Shown: positions 36,849 to 44,697 of the stretch, piece by piece
How the letters are laid out: every line of letters starts with the position of its first letter
Numbering within the stretch: position 1 is the stretch's first letter
Origin: Bacteroidales bacterium
Lineage (GTDB): Bacteria; Bacteroidota; Bacteroidia; Bacteroidales; UBA932
Assembly: GCA_017618115.1 (NCBI GenBank)
Contig: JAFZUX010000004.1
Location: 39,059-103,058, forward strand
Direction: 5' to 3'
Length of the DNA: 64,000 bases
Program-made: the position numbers and the translations under genes
The notes under the pieces: generated by a model
Told to the model about the DNA's origin: nothing
Databases searched by the model: none
What the model saw: only the letters and a program-made list of their open reading frames with translations

Positions 36849-37985
36849 TTACAAAAAGAGTCCGTCTAAGTATTCATCTACGGCCATAATTTCTCTCTTT
36901 GCCAGAGAATCTAATTCAACTTTAAGCGCCCCTTTTACATAGTTTCTCCAGCGTATCACCTGATTTTCAGCTATATAATCCGCCGCAGCCATTCTAACCC
37001 TTGCATCTTTGTCAAACAGAAGGCTCGCCACCCATTTCTTCATACTCCACGATGGATGATCCTTCATCCACTTAATCCCCTCAATCTTCTCATCTGCAGT
37101 GCCGTAGACAAAGGTACGGTAGAGTGATGCCTCTTTCATCAAATCCTCTTCCGTCAAAATCTTCTCACCTTGTGAAAGTGAAGGATCACACAAAGAATCG
37201 GGATATGAGATGTAACTCTTTCCGGCACACCATCTTATGAGCCTCGGTATCATCCACATCATACCGGCAGTACTCTCCGGATGGCCTATAGAGGTGCAGA
37301 TTCTTCCCCTGCCGTAGTTGTTTCCAAGAATAAAAGGCTTGCCGGGTGAGGCTCCGCTCTCTCCGCCACCCATTCCGTAGACATCGCTAATCATCTCTAC
37401 AAAAGAAGTATACGGGGTTGCATCTCCAAGAAGTGAACTATCTGCCGGCTCCAGTAGAGGGCCGTTTTCATAGAGAAGGTAAAGAGTGTCCAGCCCCTTG
37501 AGTTCCGGGAAGATAGCTTCCCCATCGGGAGTAAGCTTAACGGCAACCCGCCCCTGCCCTCTGGAAGAGTGGTCAAGGTCATAAACAGAGGCTCCGTTCA
37601 TTGCTATGCAGGCATAATCCGGAGTGTGAGAGAGGGCATAACCTCCCGCACAGATGGCAAGTATTCCGCCGCCGTTCTTTGCAAACTCCTTAACCTTCTG
37701 AGTGTTGGTCTCTCCCAAAGAGAAGGTGTGAGCGGAACCAGCCCCACCCGGAAATATCAGAACATCCAGAGAATCAAGCACTCCGGATGCAATATCTGCA
37801 GTAGTAACATACCTTGCCTTAATTACCGGATCCAGAGCACAGGCCGCAAAAGCCTCAGGCATATTGATATCCCCGCTCCCTATTCCGTCCAACATTCCAA
37901 CGCGTATAACCTCCCTGTCCCCATGGAAGTTACAAGATACAGCAAATAAAGTAGCAACAACTATAAAGGCAAAGATTTTTTTCAT
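36849..37985 (-). CDS. BPL_N / glutamine amidotransferase-like lipoprotein
   Basis: 378 residues, lipobox FAVSC (Cys18). Residues ~25-250 form a class I glutamine amidotransferase-like fold: IFPGGAGSAH and the nucleophile elbow AICAGGYAL with C112. This is as in the biotin-protein-ligase N-terminal (BPL_N) family. Residues ~280-378 are helical and HEAT-like (DKDARVRMAAADYIAENQVI). Activity and substrate are unknown; location should be the outer face of the envelope or periplasm. Confidence 0.75.
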   Translation of the reverse strand: MKKIFAFIVVATLFAVSCNFHGDREVIRVGMLDGIGSGDINMPEAFAACALDPVIKARYVTTADIASGVLDSLDVLIFPGGAGSAHTFSLGETNTQKVKEFAKNGGGILAICAGGYALSHTPDYACIAMNGASVYDLDHSSRGQGRVAVKLTPDGEAIFPELKGLDTLYLLYENGPLLEPADSSLLGDATPYTSFVEMISDVYGMGGGESGASPGKPFILGNNYGRGRICTSIGHPESTAGMMWMIPRLIRWCAGKSYISYPDSLCDPSLSQGEKILTEEDLMKEASLYRTFVYGTADEKIEGIKWMKDHPSWSMKKWVASLLFDKDARVRMAAADYIAENQVIRWRNYVKGALKVELDSLAKREIMAVDEYLDGLFL

Positions 37986-38003
37986 AAAACAAGATTCTTT
38001 TCA

Positions 38004-38035
38004 CAAAAGTAAAGAAAAGCTTAGGGAGTGTCAAG
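38004..38035 (-). promoter_or_regulatory. Probable promoter of the BPL_N lipoprotein gene
   Basis: Minus strand: CTTG at 38035-38032 (one mismatch to TTTG), a 20-base spacer, and TACTTTTG at 38011-38004. The start codon is 18 bases further on. Confidence 0.45.
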
Positions 38036-38064
38036 ATTAAATTATTAAATTTGTGTAACCGATT

Positions 38065-39108
38065 ATGGCAAAGAAATATGAAATAAGAAACAGCACTGCG
38101 GAGTTCCTAATTTTCCAGATTGAGGGGAAGGAACAAGGCGTTGAGGTGTATTACAAAGATGAGAACATTTGGGCAACGCAAAAGGCCATGGCAACTCTGT
38201 TCGACTGTTCTACTGATAATGTTAGTTTACACCTTAAGAACATATACGATACTAGGGAGCTAGTTTATGAGGCAACTGCCGAGAAAATCTCGGTAGTTCG
38301 TCTCGAGGGTAATCGTAATGTTAATCGTACGCTACAGTTCTATTCCCTTGATGCTATCATTGGGGTTGGTTATCGAGTAAACAGCATCCGTGCCACCCAG
38401 TTCCGGCAATGGGCTACAGCAGTTCTTCGTCAGTTCGCCATTCGAGGCTATGTGCTAGACAAAAAACGCATGGAGAACGGCTCCTTCTTAGGTGAGGACT
38501 ACTTCGAGCATTTGCTGGCCGAGATCCGTGAGATTCGCTTGTCTGAACGGCGTTTCTACCAGAAACTTACCGACATCTACGCCACGGCAGTGGACTATAA
38601 CCGCGATGCTCCCACCACACAGCTGTTTTTCAAAATGATGCAAAACAAAATGCATTATGCCGTACATGGCCACACTGCGGCAGAACTGATTATGGAACGA
38701 GCAGATGCAGACAAGGAGCACATGGGACTGACTACCTGGGAGAATGCACCAGGTGGAAAGATTGTGAAAACAGACGTGTCAATTGCCAAGAACTATTTGA
38801 AGGAAGTTGAGTTGGCTGATATGGGACAGCTGGTGAATGGTGTGCTTGATTTGGCAGAACGAATGGCGAAACGCCATATCCCAATGACAATGGAAGATTG
38901 GGCCAAGAAGATAGACACTATCTTAGCAGCTGGCGGCAACGAAGTCCTGCAAAACCCAGGAAGGGTGAGCACAAAAGAAGCTAAGGAATACGCAGAAACA
39001 GAGTTTGAGAAGTATCGCATCATACAAGACCGCCTGTTCCAAAGCGACTTCGACAAGTTCCTTGGAGCATTACCCTTTGAGGAGGATAAATCTAATAATA
39101 CTGAATAG
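38065..39108 (+). CDS. RhuM-family (virulence RhuM / Fic-island type) protein
   Basis: 347 residues. The N-terminal two thirds (EVYYKDENIWATQKAMATLF, NVSLHLKNIYDTREL, VNRTLQFYSLDAIIGVGYRV, NSIRATQFRQWATAVLRQFA) are the RhuM signature; a Bro/KilA-like DNA-binding role has been suggested for related domains but is not proven. No signal peptide. Arginine codons are mostly CGN, whereas neighbours use AGA, so the gene was probably acquired recently. RhuM genes often occur in genomic islands and near restriction or abortive-infection genes. It stands alone between two oppositely directed genes. Confidence 0.85.
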   Translation: MAKKYEIRNSTAEFLIFQIEGKEQGVEVYYKDENIWATQKAMATLFDCSTDNVSLHLKNIYDTRELVYEATAEKISVVRLEGNRNVNRTLQFYSLDAIIGVGYRVNSIRATQFRQWATAVLRQFAIRGYVLDKKRMENGSFLGEDYFEHLLAEIREIRLSERRFYQKLTDIYATAVDYNRDAPTTQLFFKMMQNKMHYAVHGHTAAELIMERADADKEHMGLTTWENAPGGKIVKTDVSIAKNYLKEVELADMGQLVNGVLDLAERMAKRHIPMTMEDWAKKIDTILAAGGNEVLQNPGRVSTKEAKEYAETEFEKYRIIQDRLFQSDFDKFLGALPFEEDKSNNTE

Positions 39109-39115
39109 CGCTCAG

Positions 39116-40501
39116 CTATTTGTTAAAGAACGTATAACTTTTCCCGCCATCCGGCATTGTGAAGGTTATCTCCTCAATTGCAATTGAGTCATACTTAATT
39201 CCGTACTTAGCACCCTTAAGCGCATCCCCTCTCATCTGCATGAATGCATTCTTAAAGGCCTCAGCCTCATTAAGCGGAACCTTTATCTTAAATCCGTTCC
39301 ACATTGCCATAGTTGGAATAAGCGCAAACTCCTCATTATCTGCATCGTATGGCCCAAGAATAACAGTGTAGCCATTAAAAGATTCCAAAAACTTTTTAGG
39401 AACTTCATGCTTAATAAGATACTCTTTCTGCTTTTCCGGATTATTCTGCCTCTCATTAAACTGCTGAGTGGTCTCAAACTCCCCCTTCTTGCTCACAAAA
39501 TTTTTCACGTATGAACTGTAAGACCAACTCTTAAAATCGTTTACCACAGCTGAAAGATCCTTTGCAGAGTTCCACGTACAAGGCAGCAAATAAGTGTTAT
39601 CAAGCAAGTAAGCACCCCACTTACCATTCTCTTTAACAGCAAGATAGCGAGCAAACGGACCTCCGTTAAAAAGCAGCACCTTCTCAAAAACCTTAGCCCA
39701 GAGTTCGTTTCCCTTTTTGTCATAAACCTTTACCCTGTTCTCAGCTTTATTTCTCCATACCACAAACCCCTCTTTGCAAAAGACCGCATAACCATCCGCT
39801 TCCGTTTTAAATGTTGCAGCCTGTGACAGATCCTCATTAAACTCCGTAAAGCCGCCATCCCTATAAAGAATCACCCCTTCCGAACCGGCAAGCAGCTCTC
39901 CTTTATATGTATTAATAAGCTGAAACTCAGAATTGTAAACAAAAGATTCCCCGTTTTTAAACTTAACAATATATGGCAGCCTTCCCAACGGATAAACAGC
40001 GGAGTAACCATTCTCTTCTATATCCATTACCAGAGGAACCAGCTCCTCCTTACCCTTTTTGTTCTTTTCTATCTTATAAACACCTGAGAAGCAAGTACTC
40101 TTGTCATTATATGATGAAACCCACTTTTTATCCCGATAGTATCTGAACAGTTTACCCTTTTGCGGCACCATCCAAACCAACCCGTCAAACTCCTTTGCAT
40201 AACCATCTGATGCTTTGATAAATATGCAATCATGCCAAAGTGCTATACTAAAGTTGCCCTCCACCTTTTGCAAATCATTCGCTTTGTCAAGCAATGGAAA
40301 AATTCTTTGCCTTGTCTTTGTGTTGGCTATTATAAACTCCACCGGATTACCCTGCGGAGTTTTTCTCATGTACTGCAGCTGATAATCACCGTAATTGTGC
40401 ATAGACCAATCAAACGGCTTTAGCATATACTTATTCTGCTGACCGTTAGCACTTAGCACAAATGCCATCAGCACAGATAGGAGAAAAATTGAACGTTTCA
40501 T
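39116..40501 (-). CDS. Secreted WG-like repeat protein of unknown function
   Basis: 461 residues, signal peptide to ANGQ. The middle region has irregular repeats of aromatic/Gly strands (YAVFCKEGFVVWRNKAENRV, YLAVKENGKWGAYLLDN) like WG/KWG beta-repeat proteins. No enzymatic motif is visible. It follows the LRR lipoprotein gene with a 29-base gap and is probably co-transcribed. The stop is close to that of the convergent RhuM gene. Confidence 0.6.
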   Translation of the reverse strand: MKRSIFLLSVLMAFVLSANGQQNKYMLKPFDWSMHNYGDYQLQYMRKTPQGNPVEFIIANTKTRQRIFPLLDKANDLQKVEGNFSIALWHDCIFIKASDGYAKEFDGLVWMVPQKGKLFRYYRDKKWVSSYNDKSTCFSGVYKIEKNKKGKEELVPLVMDIEENGYSAVYPLGRLPYIVKFKNGESFVYNSEFQLINTYKGELLAGSEGVILYRDGGFTEFNEDLSQAATFKTEADGYAVFCKEGFVVWRNKAENRVKVYDKKGNELWAKVFEKVLLFNGGPFARYLAVKENGKWGAYLLDNTYLLPCTWNSAKDLSAVVNDFKSWSYSSYVKNFVSKKGEFETTQQFNERQNNPEKQKEYLIKHEVPKKFLESFNGYTVILGPYDADNEEFALIPTMAMWNGFKIKVPLNEAEAFKNAFMQMRGDALKGAKYGIKYDSIAIEEITFTMPDGGKSYTFFNK

Positions 40502-40530
40502 ACTAGAACTTTGAAGAGGCGTTTAACCGG

Positions 40531-41421
40531 CTATCGCTTAGTGTAACCGATAAGCTCCACATCTTTATCTGCCAACGCCAAACTAATTTTTGGATTATTT
40601 GTCAAATCCACGCTGGTAAGCTTATTTCTGTTGCACATTAGCCATTGCAGTTTAGGATTCTTACTAACATCCAGAGAAGTAAGCTGGTTGCCCTCGCAAT
40701 TCAGGTCGTTAAGTTCAGGCAGTTTTGTAACATCCAGAGTTGTCAGCAGGTTGTTAACGCAAAACAGATGCTCCAGTTTAGTGTTATTGCTTACATCCAG
40801 AGTTGAAATCTGATTTGTAGAGCATGCAAGATTCGTAAGATCAATGCACTTGCTTACATCCAGACTCGGGATTTGATTATCGTTGCAGGATAGATTAATC
40901 AGCTTTGTGTTCTTGCTTACATCCAAAGAGGTCAATTCACAAGATGAGCATACAAGTTCTTCAAGGAGAGTATTCTTGCTTACATCAAGAGTGCCAATCT
41001 TATTGCTACTGCAAAATAATTGCTTGAGTTTGGTATTGTTACGTACGTCCAGGCTTGTAACCTGATGATATTCTAAAACCAGTTTCTCCAGATTCGTAAA
41101 GTATTCAAGACCCTTTAAAGATTGCAGCGGCTGCTCATATTCCCATTTTGAGTCTGATTCTTCACTCGCATAAGGAGACTCAAACACAAGTTCGGTCACG
41201 GCAGCGGCTTCTTCCATAGAAATCTTGCCGTCTGAATTGGTATCAAAATTCTTCTTGCATAATGCTATGAATGAAGAATCTTCCATTACAGTGCACACAT
41301 CCTCAACTTCCGTAAGGACAAATGCCTCCTCTTCAATCTCAGCGTTCTTAGGATTCTTGCAGGAGAAGAGAAGTAAGCACATTGAAACAATGGCAAACGA
41401 TGCTAAAACAACTTTTTTCAT
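40531..41421 (-). CDS. Leucine-rich-repeat lipoprotein with an EF-hand-like loop
   Basis: 296 residues from the ATG at 41421 (MKKVVLASFA, lipobox LLFSC, Cys21). A longer in-frame start at 41712 would place 97 residues across the module A/B repeats and is rejected. Residues 60-71 (DTNSDGKISMEE) form a canonical EF-hand/dockerin-type calcium loop. About eight 21-residue LRRs follow, of the form L-x-x-L-x-C-x-x-N-x-(L/I)-x-x-L-D-V-S-x-N. The repeats are also visible at DNA level with a 63-bp period. Probably a surface adhesin-like protein; ligand unknown. Confidence 0.82.
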   Translation of the reverse strand: MKKVVLASFAIVSMCLLLFSCKNPKNAEIEEEAFVLTEVEDVCTVMEDSSFIALCKKNFDTNSDGKISMEEAAAVTELVFESPYASEESDSKWEYEQPLQSLKGLEYFTNLEKLVLEYHQVTSLDVRNNTKLKQLFCSSNKIGTLDVSKNTLLEELVCSSCELTSLDVSKNTKLINLSCNDNQIPSLDVSKCIDLTNLACSTNQISTLDVSNNTKLEHLFCVNNLLTTLDVTKLPELNDLNCEGNQLTSLDVSKNPKLQWLMCNRNKLTSVDLTNNPKISLALADKDVELIGYTKR

Positions 41422-41519
41422 ATTCTGATTGATTAATATTATTCTATTATCTTGACAATTACAGCAAGTACAATTATAGCAAATTAACGGCAGAATAACA
41501 ATATGCCCCCGTGGAAACC

Positions 41520-41586
41520 GGGTTATCCTCGGCAGGTTGAGGAGAGCCCTCAATAGCTCCCCGCAAGCCCTGCCGGGAGATAACCC
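41520..41586 (+). repeat. Composite repeat module A, copy 2
   Basis: 67 bp, GGGTTATC...GATAACCC, with nested complementary blocks (CGGCAGG/CCTGCCG and TTGAGG/CCTCAA), able to fold into a branched hairpin. Same length as and homologous to the inverted copy at 10917-10983. It sits 18 bases before module B copy 2. Confidence 0.85.
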
Positions 41587-41604
41587 GCAGCAGTTCCCAA
41601 GATG

Positions 41605-41714
41605 CCGTGCAACATATATAGCTGACAATGTGCATTTTAAGCACTTCCCTCTCCGCAAAAACGCCACCAGGCAAATCATTAAACAACTAAGTATCAAGTA
41701 CTTCCGTTGCACGG
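41605..41714 (+). repeat. Composite repeat module B, copy 2
   Basis: 110 bp bounded by perfect 9-bp inverted repeats CCGTGCAAC / GTTGCACGG. It is nearly identical to 42573-42682 in direct orientation (a handful of differences near the right end). It ends five bases before the stop codon of the RAYT gene. Confidence 0.9.
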
Positions 41715-41719
41715 CTATT

Positions 41720-42481
41720 TTATCGGTGATCGTCTTCTTTGATGTCGTGTTCAGATCCGGTATATGAATTCATAGCCAGAACCGCTTGATCTATGTTTCC
41801 GAACAAAGAAACAATAGCTTCGTAGTCTAGAGGGTTATAAGTATTTATAATGAAATCTTTTAATTGCAAAGCCTCTTCCCTATTAACGCTAGAAAACAAA
41901 GATTTCAGAAGAGGATAAGTCAGATAATTATCTGAAGTGTAGATATCTTTTACTTGTTTTACGGTCTTTCTAAGACAGTTTCTTGATTTAGCCAACACTA
42001 ATGGTTTTGAAAAAGGATACCTAGATTTATAGAAAGCGATAAAGTTCCACACATACTCCTCAAGATTTCTACACATCTTAGCCTCAACAGGGTTGTTACA
42101 AATATAAGAAATACAGTTCCTTACATATTTATCAGTATACTTGAAAGCCCTTCCGTATGATTTGCTGAACAGCGAGCCACTCCTCTCATACTCTTTGTTG
42201 TATATGATAGAAAAGGTTGAAGAATATTCTTGGACAAATGAGGATATAATATCTATGTGTCTTGATTTCACAAATATATGAATGTGATTCTTCATAAAAC
42301 AAAGTGCAAAAATCTTGACACCAAACTTCTTTGCTTTAATACTCAAAATTGAAAGTAGTACGATAGCGTCATAAGAATTACGAAAAATGAGACTCTTATC
42401 AATACTACGTTGATAGATATGATAGCCGGCAAAAGATGATGGAATCTTTTTATTATCAGAATTATAGAAACAACCCTTCAT
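41720..42481 (-). CDS. REP-associated tyrosine transposase (RAYT, Y1/IS200-like HUH)
   Basis: 253 residues. The HUH motif is H66-I-H68 in FMKNHIHIFV. GSLFSKSYGRAF and YVRNCISYICNNPVEAKM are the segments expected in RAYTs, with Y126 or a neighbouring Tyr as the candidate nucleophile. The C-terminal ~100 residues are an extra helical region with no family I recognise. RAYTs nick single-stranded DNA at REP/BIME hairpins and are usually single-copy, domesticated-looking genes embedded in their own repeats. That fits here: module B lies on both sides in direct orientation. The gene looks intact. Confidence 0.88.
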   Translation of the reverse strand: MKGCFYNSDNKKIPSSFAGYHIYQRSIDKSLIFRNSYDAIVLLSILSIKAKKFGVKIFALCFMKNHIHIFVKSRHIDIISSFVQEYSSTFSIIYNKEYERSGSLFSKSYGRAFKYTDKYVRNCISYICNNPVEAKMCRNLEEYVWNFIAFYKSRYPFSKPLVLAKSRNCLRKTVKQVKDIYTSDNYLTYPLLKSLFSSVNREEALQLKDFIINTYNPLDYEAIVSLFGNIDQAVLAMNSYTGSEHDIKEDDHR

Positions 42482-42572
42482 AATCGCCCCTTCTAATTAT
42501 TTATTCTAGGTACGAAGGTAATTGATTTCAGTTAGACACACAACAATAATCAACAATTTTTTCTCCCAAATA

Positions 42573-42682
42573 CCGTGCAACATATATAGCTGACAATGTG
42601 CATTTTAAGCACTTCCCTCTCCGCAAAAACGCCACCAGGCAAATCATTAAATAGCTAAGCATCAGCAACTTCCGTTGCACGG
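42573..42682 (+). repeat. Composite repeat module B, copy 3
   Basis: 110 bp, CCGTGCAAC...GTTGCACGG, upstream of the RAYT start codon and in the same orientation as copy 2. It contains the 13-base string CTCTCCGCAAAAA that also forms the 3' end and flank of tRNA-Ser(GGA). Confidence 0.9.
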
Positions 42683-42890
42683 CTATAGAAATAAGATTGG
42701 ATGCCATGAGGGTTATCCTCGGTTAAAGCCCTCCGGCTTCAGGGATTGGCTGCATCCCTATCTGCTCGCCGCAGGGGCCCAAGCAAAAATAGGAAGATGT
42801 AAGCCACGGGGAAACCCCTGCCTCTCCGGGATTCCGTCGGGCTAAAGCCCTCCGGCTTCCCTGCCCGCCTGCGGCGGGGCAGTGCAAATA
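42683..42890. repeat. GC-rich non-coding block with module A remnant, module C and a 17-bp direct repeat
   Basis: GGGTTATCCTCGG (from about 42709) matches only the left edge of module A. Module C (42751-42807) is homologous to 10692-10747 in reverse complement. TAAAGCCCTCCGGCTTC occurs twice, at 42724-42740 and 42843-42859. The block is much richer in GC than its surroundings and contains no convincing gene. It separates the RAYT locus from tRNA-Ser(TGA). Confidence 0.75.
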
Positions 42891-42896
42891 GCTATC

Positions 42897-42934
42897 AAAA
42901 AAGCGCATTCAAGTAAACTTGATGCGCCTTTTTT
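42897..42934. terminator. Terminator of tRNA-Ser(TGA)
   Basis: An ~11-bp stem (GCGCATTCAAGT with ACTTGATGCGC, one bulge) flanked by A6 and T6 tracts, 12 bases beyond the 3' end of the tRNA on the minus strand. Its symmetry would let it work in both directions. Confidence 0.85.
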
Positions 42935-42945
42935 CTACCTATTTG

Positions 42946-43031
42946 CGGAGAGACAGGGATTCGAACCCCGGGAGGCTATTCACCTCAACAGTTTTCAAGA
43001 CTGCCGCAATCGACCACTCTGCCATCTCTCC
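42946..43031 (-). tRNA. tRNA-Ser (anticodon TGA)
   Basis: 86 nt class II tRNA on the minus strand: acceptor GGAGAGA/TCTCTCC, anticodon stem GCAGT/ACTGT with loop CTTGAAA (anticodon TGA), long variable arm, T-arm with GGTTCGAATCC. No encoded CCA. It lies 62 bases downstream of lspA on the same strand. The acceptor stem is identical to that of tRNA-Ser(GGA) at 10570. Confidence 0.95.
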
Positions 43032-43093
43032 GAATTGGGTTGCAAAGATAGACCTTTTTCCAATATCTGCAAAAAAAGTTTCTCTGCAACCTG

Positions 43094-43738
43094 TTATACT
43101 TTATCCTTTTGCTCCTTCTTACCAAAATCTTTCCAGTGGAAAAGAATCAGGTAAAAGACTCCGCAGGTTATGCAGGAGTCCGCAAAGTTGAAGATAGGAC
43201 GGAAGAACTCAAACGGCTCGCCTCCGTGGAATGGGAACCAGGAAGGGAGGGTGCCGTGAATGATTGGGAAATAGAACATATCCACAACCTTACCGCACAT
43301 AAACGGTGCATAGCCCTGGCCAAACGGGACCAGGTGTGCAACGGTTTCATGTGTGGACTCGCTGAATATGAGGCCGTAAAAGGCACTGTCTACCATGTTG
43401 CCCACCGCTCCCACAAGAATCATTGTCATTCCAACAAGAACTCCTATAGGGGCCTTCCCCCTCTTTATCAAACGATGGATATACCAGATGAGAGCGGCAA
43501 TAAGAACCAGACGCAGAGAACTCAGCAGTATCTTTCCTGCAACTCCCCCAAGTTGCATTCCAAAGGCCATTCCGTTGTTCTCAATGAACAGGAACTGGGC
43601 CCACTTTCCGCTGCCGAACATCTCAAATCCCCCACCGTAAGCAAAGTTCAGCTTTACATAAAACTTTATCAGCTGATCTGTTGCCAACAGTATCAGAAAT
43701 AGGAGAACTACCGTCCACTTCTTGCCTTTAATGCTCAT
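43094..43738 (-). CDS. lspA: Lipoprotein signal peptidase (signal peptidase II)
   Basis: A 214-residue, four-helix inner-membrane aspartyl protease that removes signal peptides from prolipoproteins. The catalytic aspartates are in GAVGNMVD and FNFADSCITCG; ENNGMAFGMQ is the conserved first motif. Length is above the E. coli form (164) because of loop insertions typical of Bacteroidota. It serves the many lipoproteins in this window. Gene order ileS, DksA-like, lspA is normal for the phylum. Confidence 0.95.
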   Translation of the reverse strand: MSIKGKKWTVVLLFLILLATDQLIKFYVKLNFAYGGGFEMFGSGKWAQFLFIENNGMAFGMQLGGVAGKILLSSLRLVLIAALIWYIHRLIKRGKAPIGVLVGMTMILVGAVGNMVDSAFYGLIFSESTHETVAHLVPFGQGYAPFMCGKVVDMFYFPIIHGTLPSWFPFHGGEPFEFFRPIFNFADSCITCGVFYLILFHWKDFGKKEQKDKV

Positions 43739-43744
43739 CTAATG

Positions 43745-44668
43745 CTATCTGCTCTCTTTATCCTCAACGTTCAAAGTTGCATGAGGCACCAGTTTTAGTC
43801 TTTCTTTTGGTATCAATTTACCCGTTTTACGACTGATTCCATAGGTCTTGTTTTCAATTCTAACAAGCGCTGCCTCAAGGTTTTGGATAAATTTGTATAA
43901 CCTACTAGCAAACTGAGCACTTTCCTCCTTTGAAAGAGCTGAAGCACCCTCTTCAATAACAGTAAATGATGGAGAGGTATCTTCCACACCATTGCTGGAA
44001 CTATGAGTAATCGCGCTACGGAGCATCTCGTACTCATCCTTTGCCTTTGCAAGTTTGTCGAGAATAAGTTCTTTAAACATTTTTAAATCAGCATCGCTGT
44101 AGCGAACTTTTGGGGGCTCAGGAGTTTTGGTCTTTTCAATAGGCTGTACCACAGGCTTAACTACAGGTTTTGGAGCAGGAGCTGCTACAGGCTTTGATAC
44201 AGGCTTTGGAGCCGGTGCAGGAACTGGTTTTACAACCGGTTTTGGTGCAACCTTCTTAACCTCAGGCTTTTTAGCAACCACCTTCTTTACAGGAGCCTTA
44301 ACAACTACCTTCTTTACTGGAGCTTTCTTTGCTACCGGTTTCTTAGCAACTACCTTTTTAACGGGAGCTTTCTTAACTACCGCCTTCTTTGGGGCAACCT
44401 TCTTTGGGGCAGCCTTCTTAACTACAACTTTCTTTGCAGGAGCTTTCTTTGCAGGAGCTTTCTTTGCAGCAGGCTTCTTTGCAACTACCTTCTTAGCAGG
44501 AGCTTTCTTTGCTACAGGTTTCTTTGCAACTACTTTCTTAGCAGGTGCTTTCTTTGCTACCGCCTTCTTTGCAGGAGCCTTAGCAGCAGGCTTCTTTGCT
44601 ACACTCTTTTTAACGGGGGAAGCAACTTTCTTCACGGTCTTAGCCGCTTTCTTAACTTTTGTTGCCAT
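43745..44668 (-). CDS. Histone H1-like Lys/Ala/Pro tail fused to a DksA/TraR-like domain
   Basis: 307 residues. Residues 1-~175 are almost only K, A, P and V in units such as [18 protein letters not shown], as in bacterial H1-like DNA-binding tails and AlgP. Residues ~188-307 match the cysteine-less TraR/DksA form of Bacteroidota: [19 protein letters not shown] then [14 protein letters not shown], where other DksA proteins carry zinc cysteines. The second half alone is the usual gene in this position before lspA. The tail should bind nucleic acids and might tether the factor to DNA or RNA polymerase. The repeats cause a misleading open frame on the opposite strand. Confidence 0.85.
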   Translation of the reverse strand: MATKVKKAAKTVKKVASPVKKSVAKKPAAKAPAKKAVAKKAPAKKVVAKKPVAKKAPAKKVVAKKPAAKKAPAKKAPAKKVVVKKAAPKKVAPKKAVVKKAPVKKVVAKKPVAKKAPVKKVVVKAPVKKVVAKKPEVKKVAPKPVVKPVPAPAPKPVSKPVAAPAPKPVVKPVVQPIEKTKTPEPPKVRYSDADLKMFKELILDKLAKAKDEYEMLRSAITHSSSNGVEDTSPSFTVIEEGASALSKEESAQFASRLYKFIQNLEAALVRIENKTYGISRKTGKLIPKERLKLVPHATLNVEDKESR

Positions 44669-44697
44669 AACAGTGTTTGTTTTAAGTTATACTTATT

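Noticed and set aside
41422-41712. N-terminal extension of the LRR lipoprotein to an ATG at 41712
   Set aside because: The extension reads through repeat modules A and B; the ATG at 41421 opens a proper lipoprotein signal.
42882-43191. Plus-strand open frames across tRNA-Ser(TGA) (RDRDSNPG-type)
   Set aside because: Antisense of the tRNA and start of lspA; no independent coding evidence.
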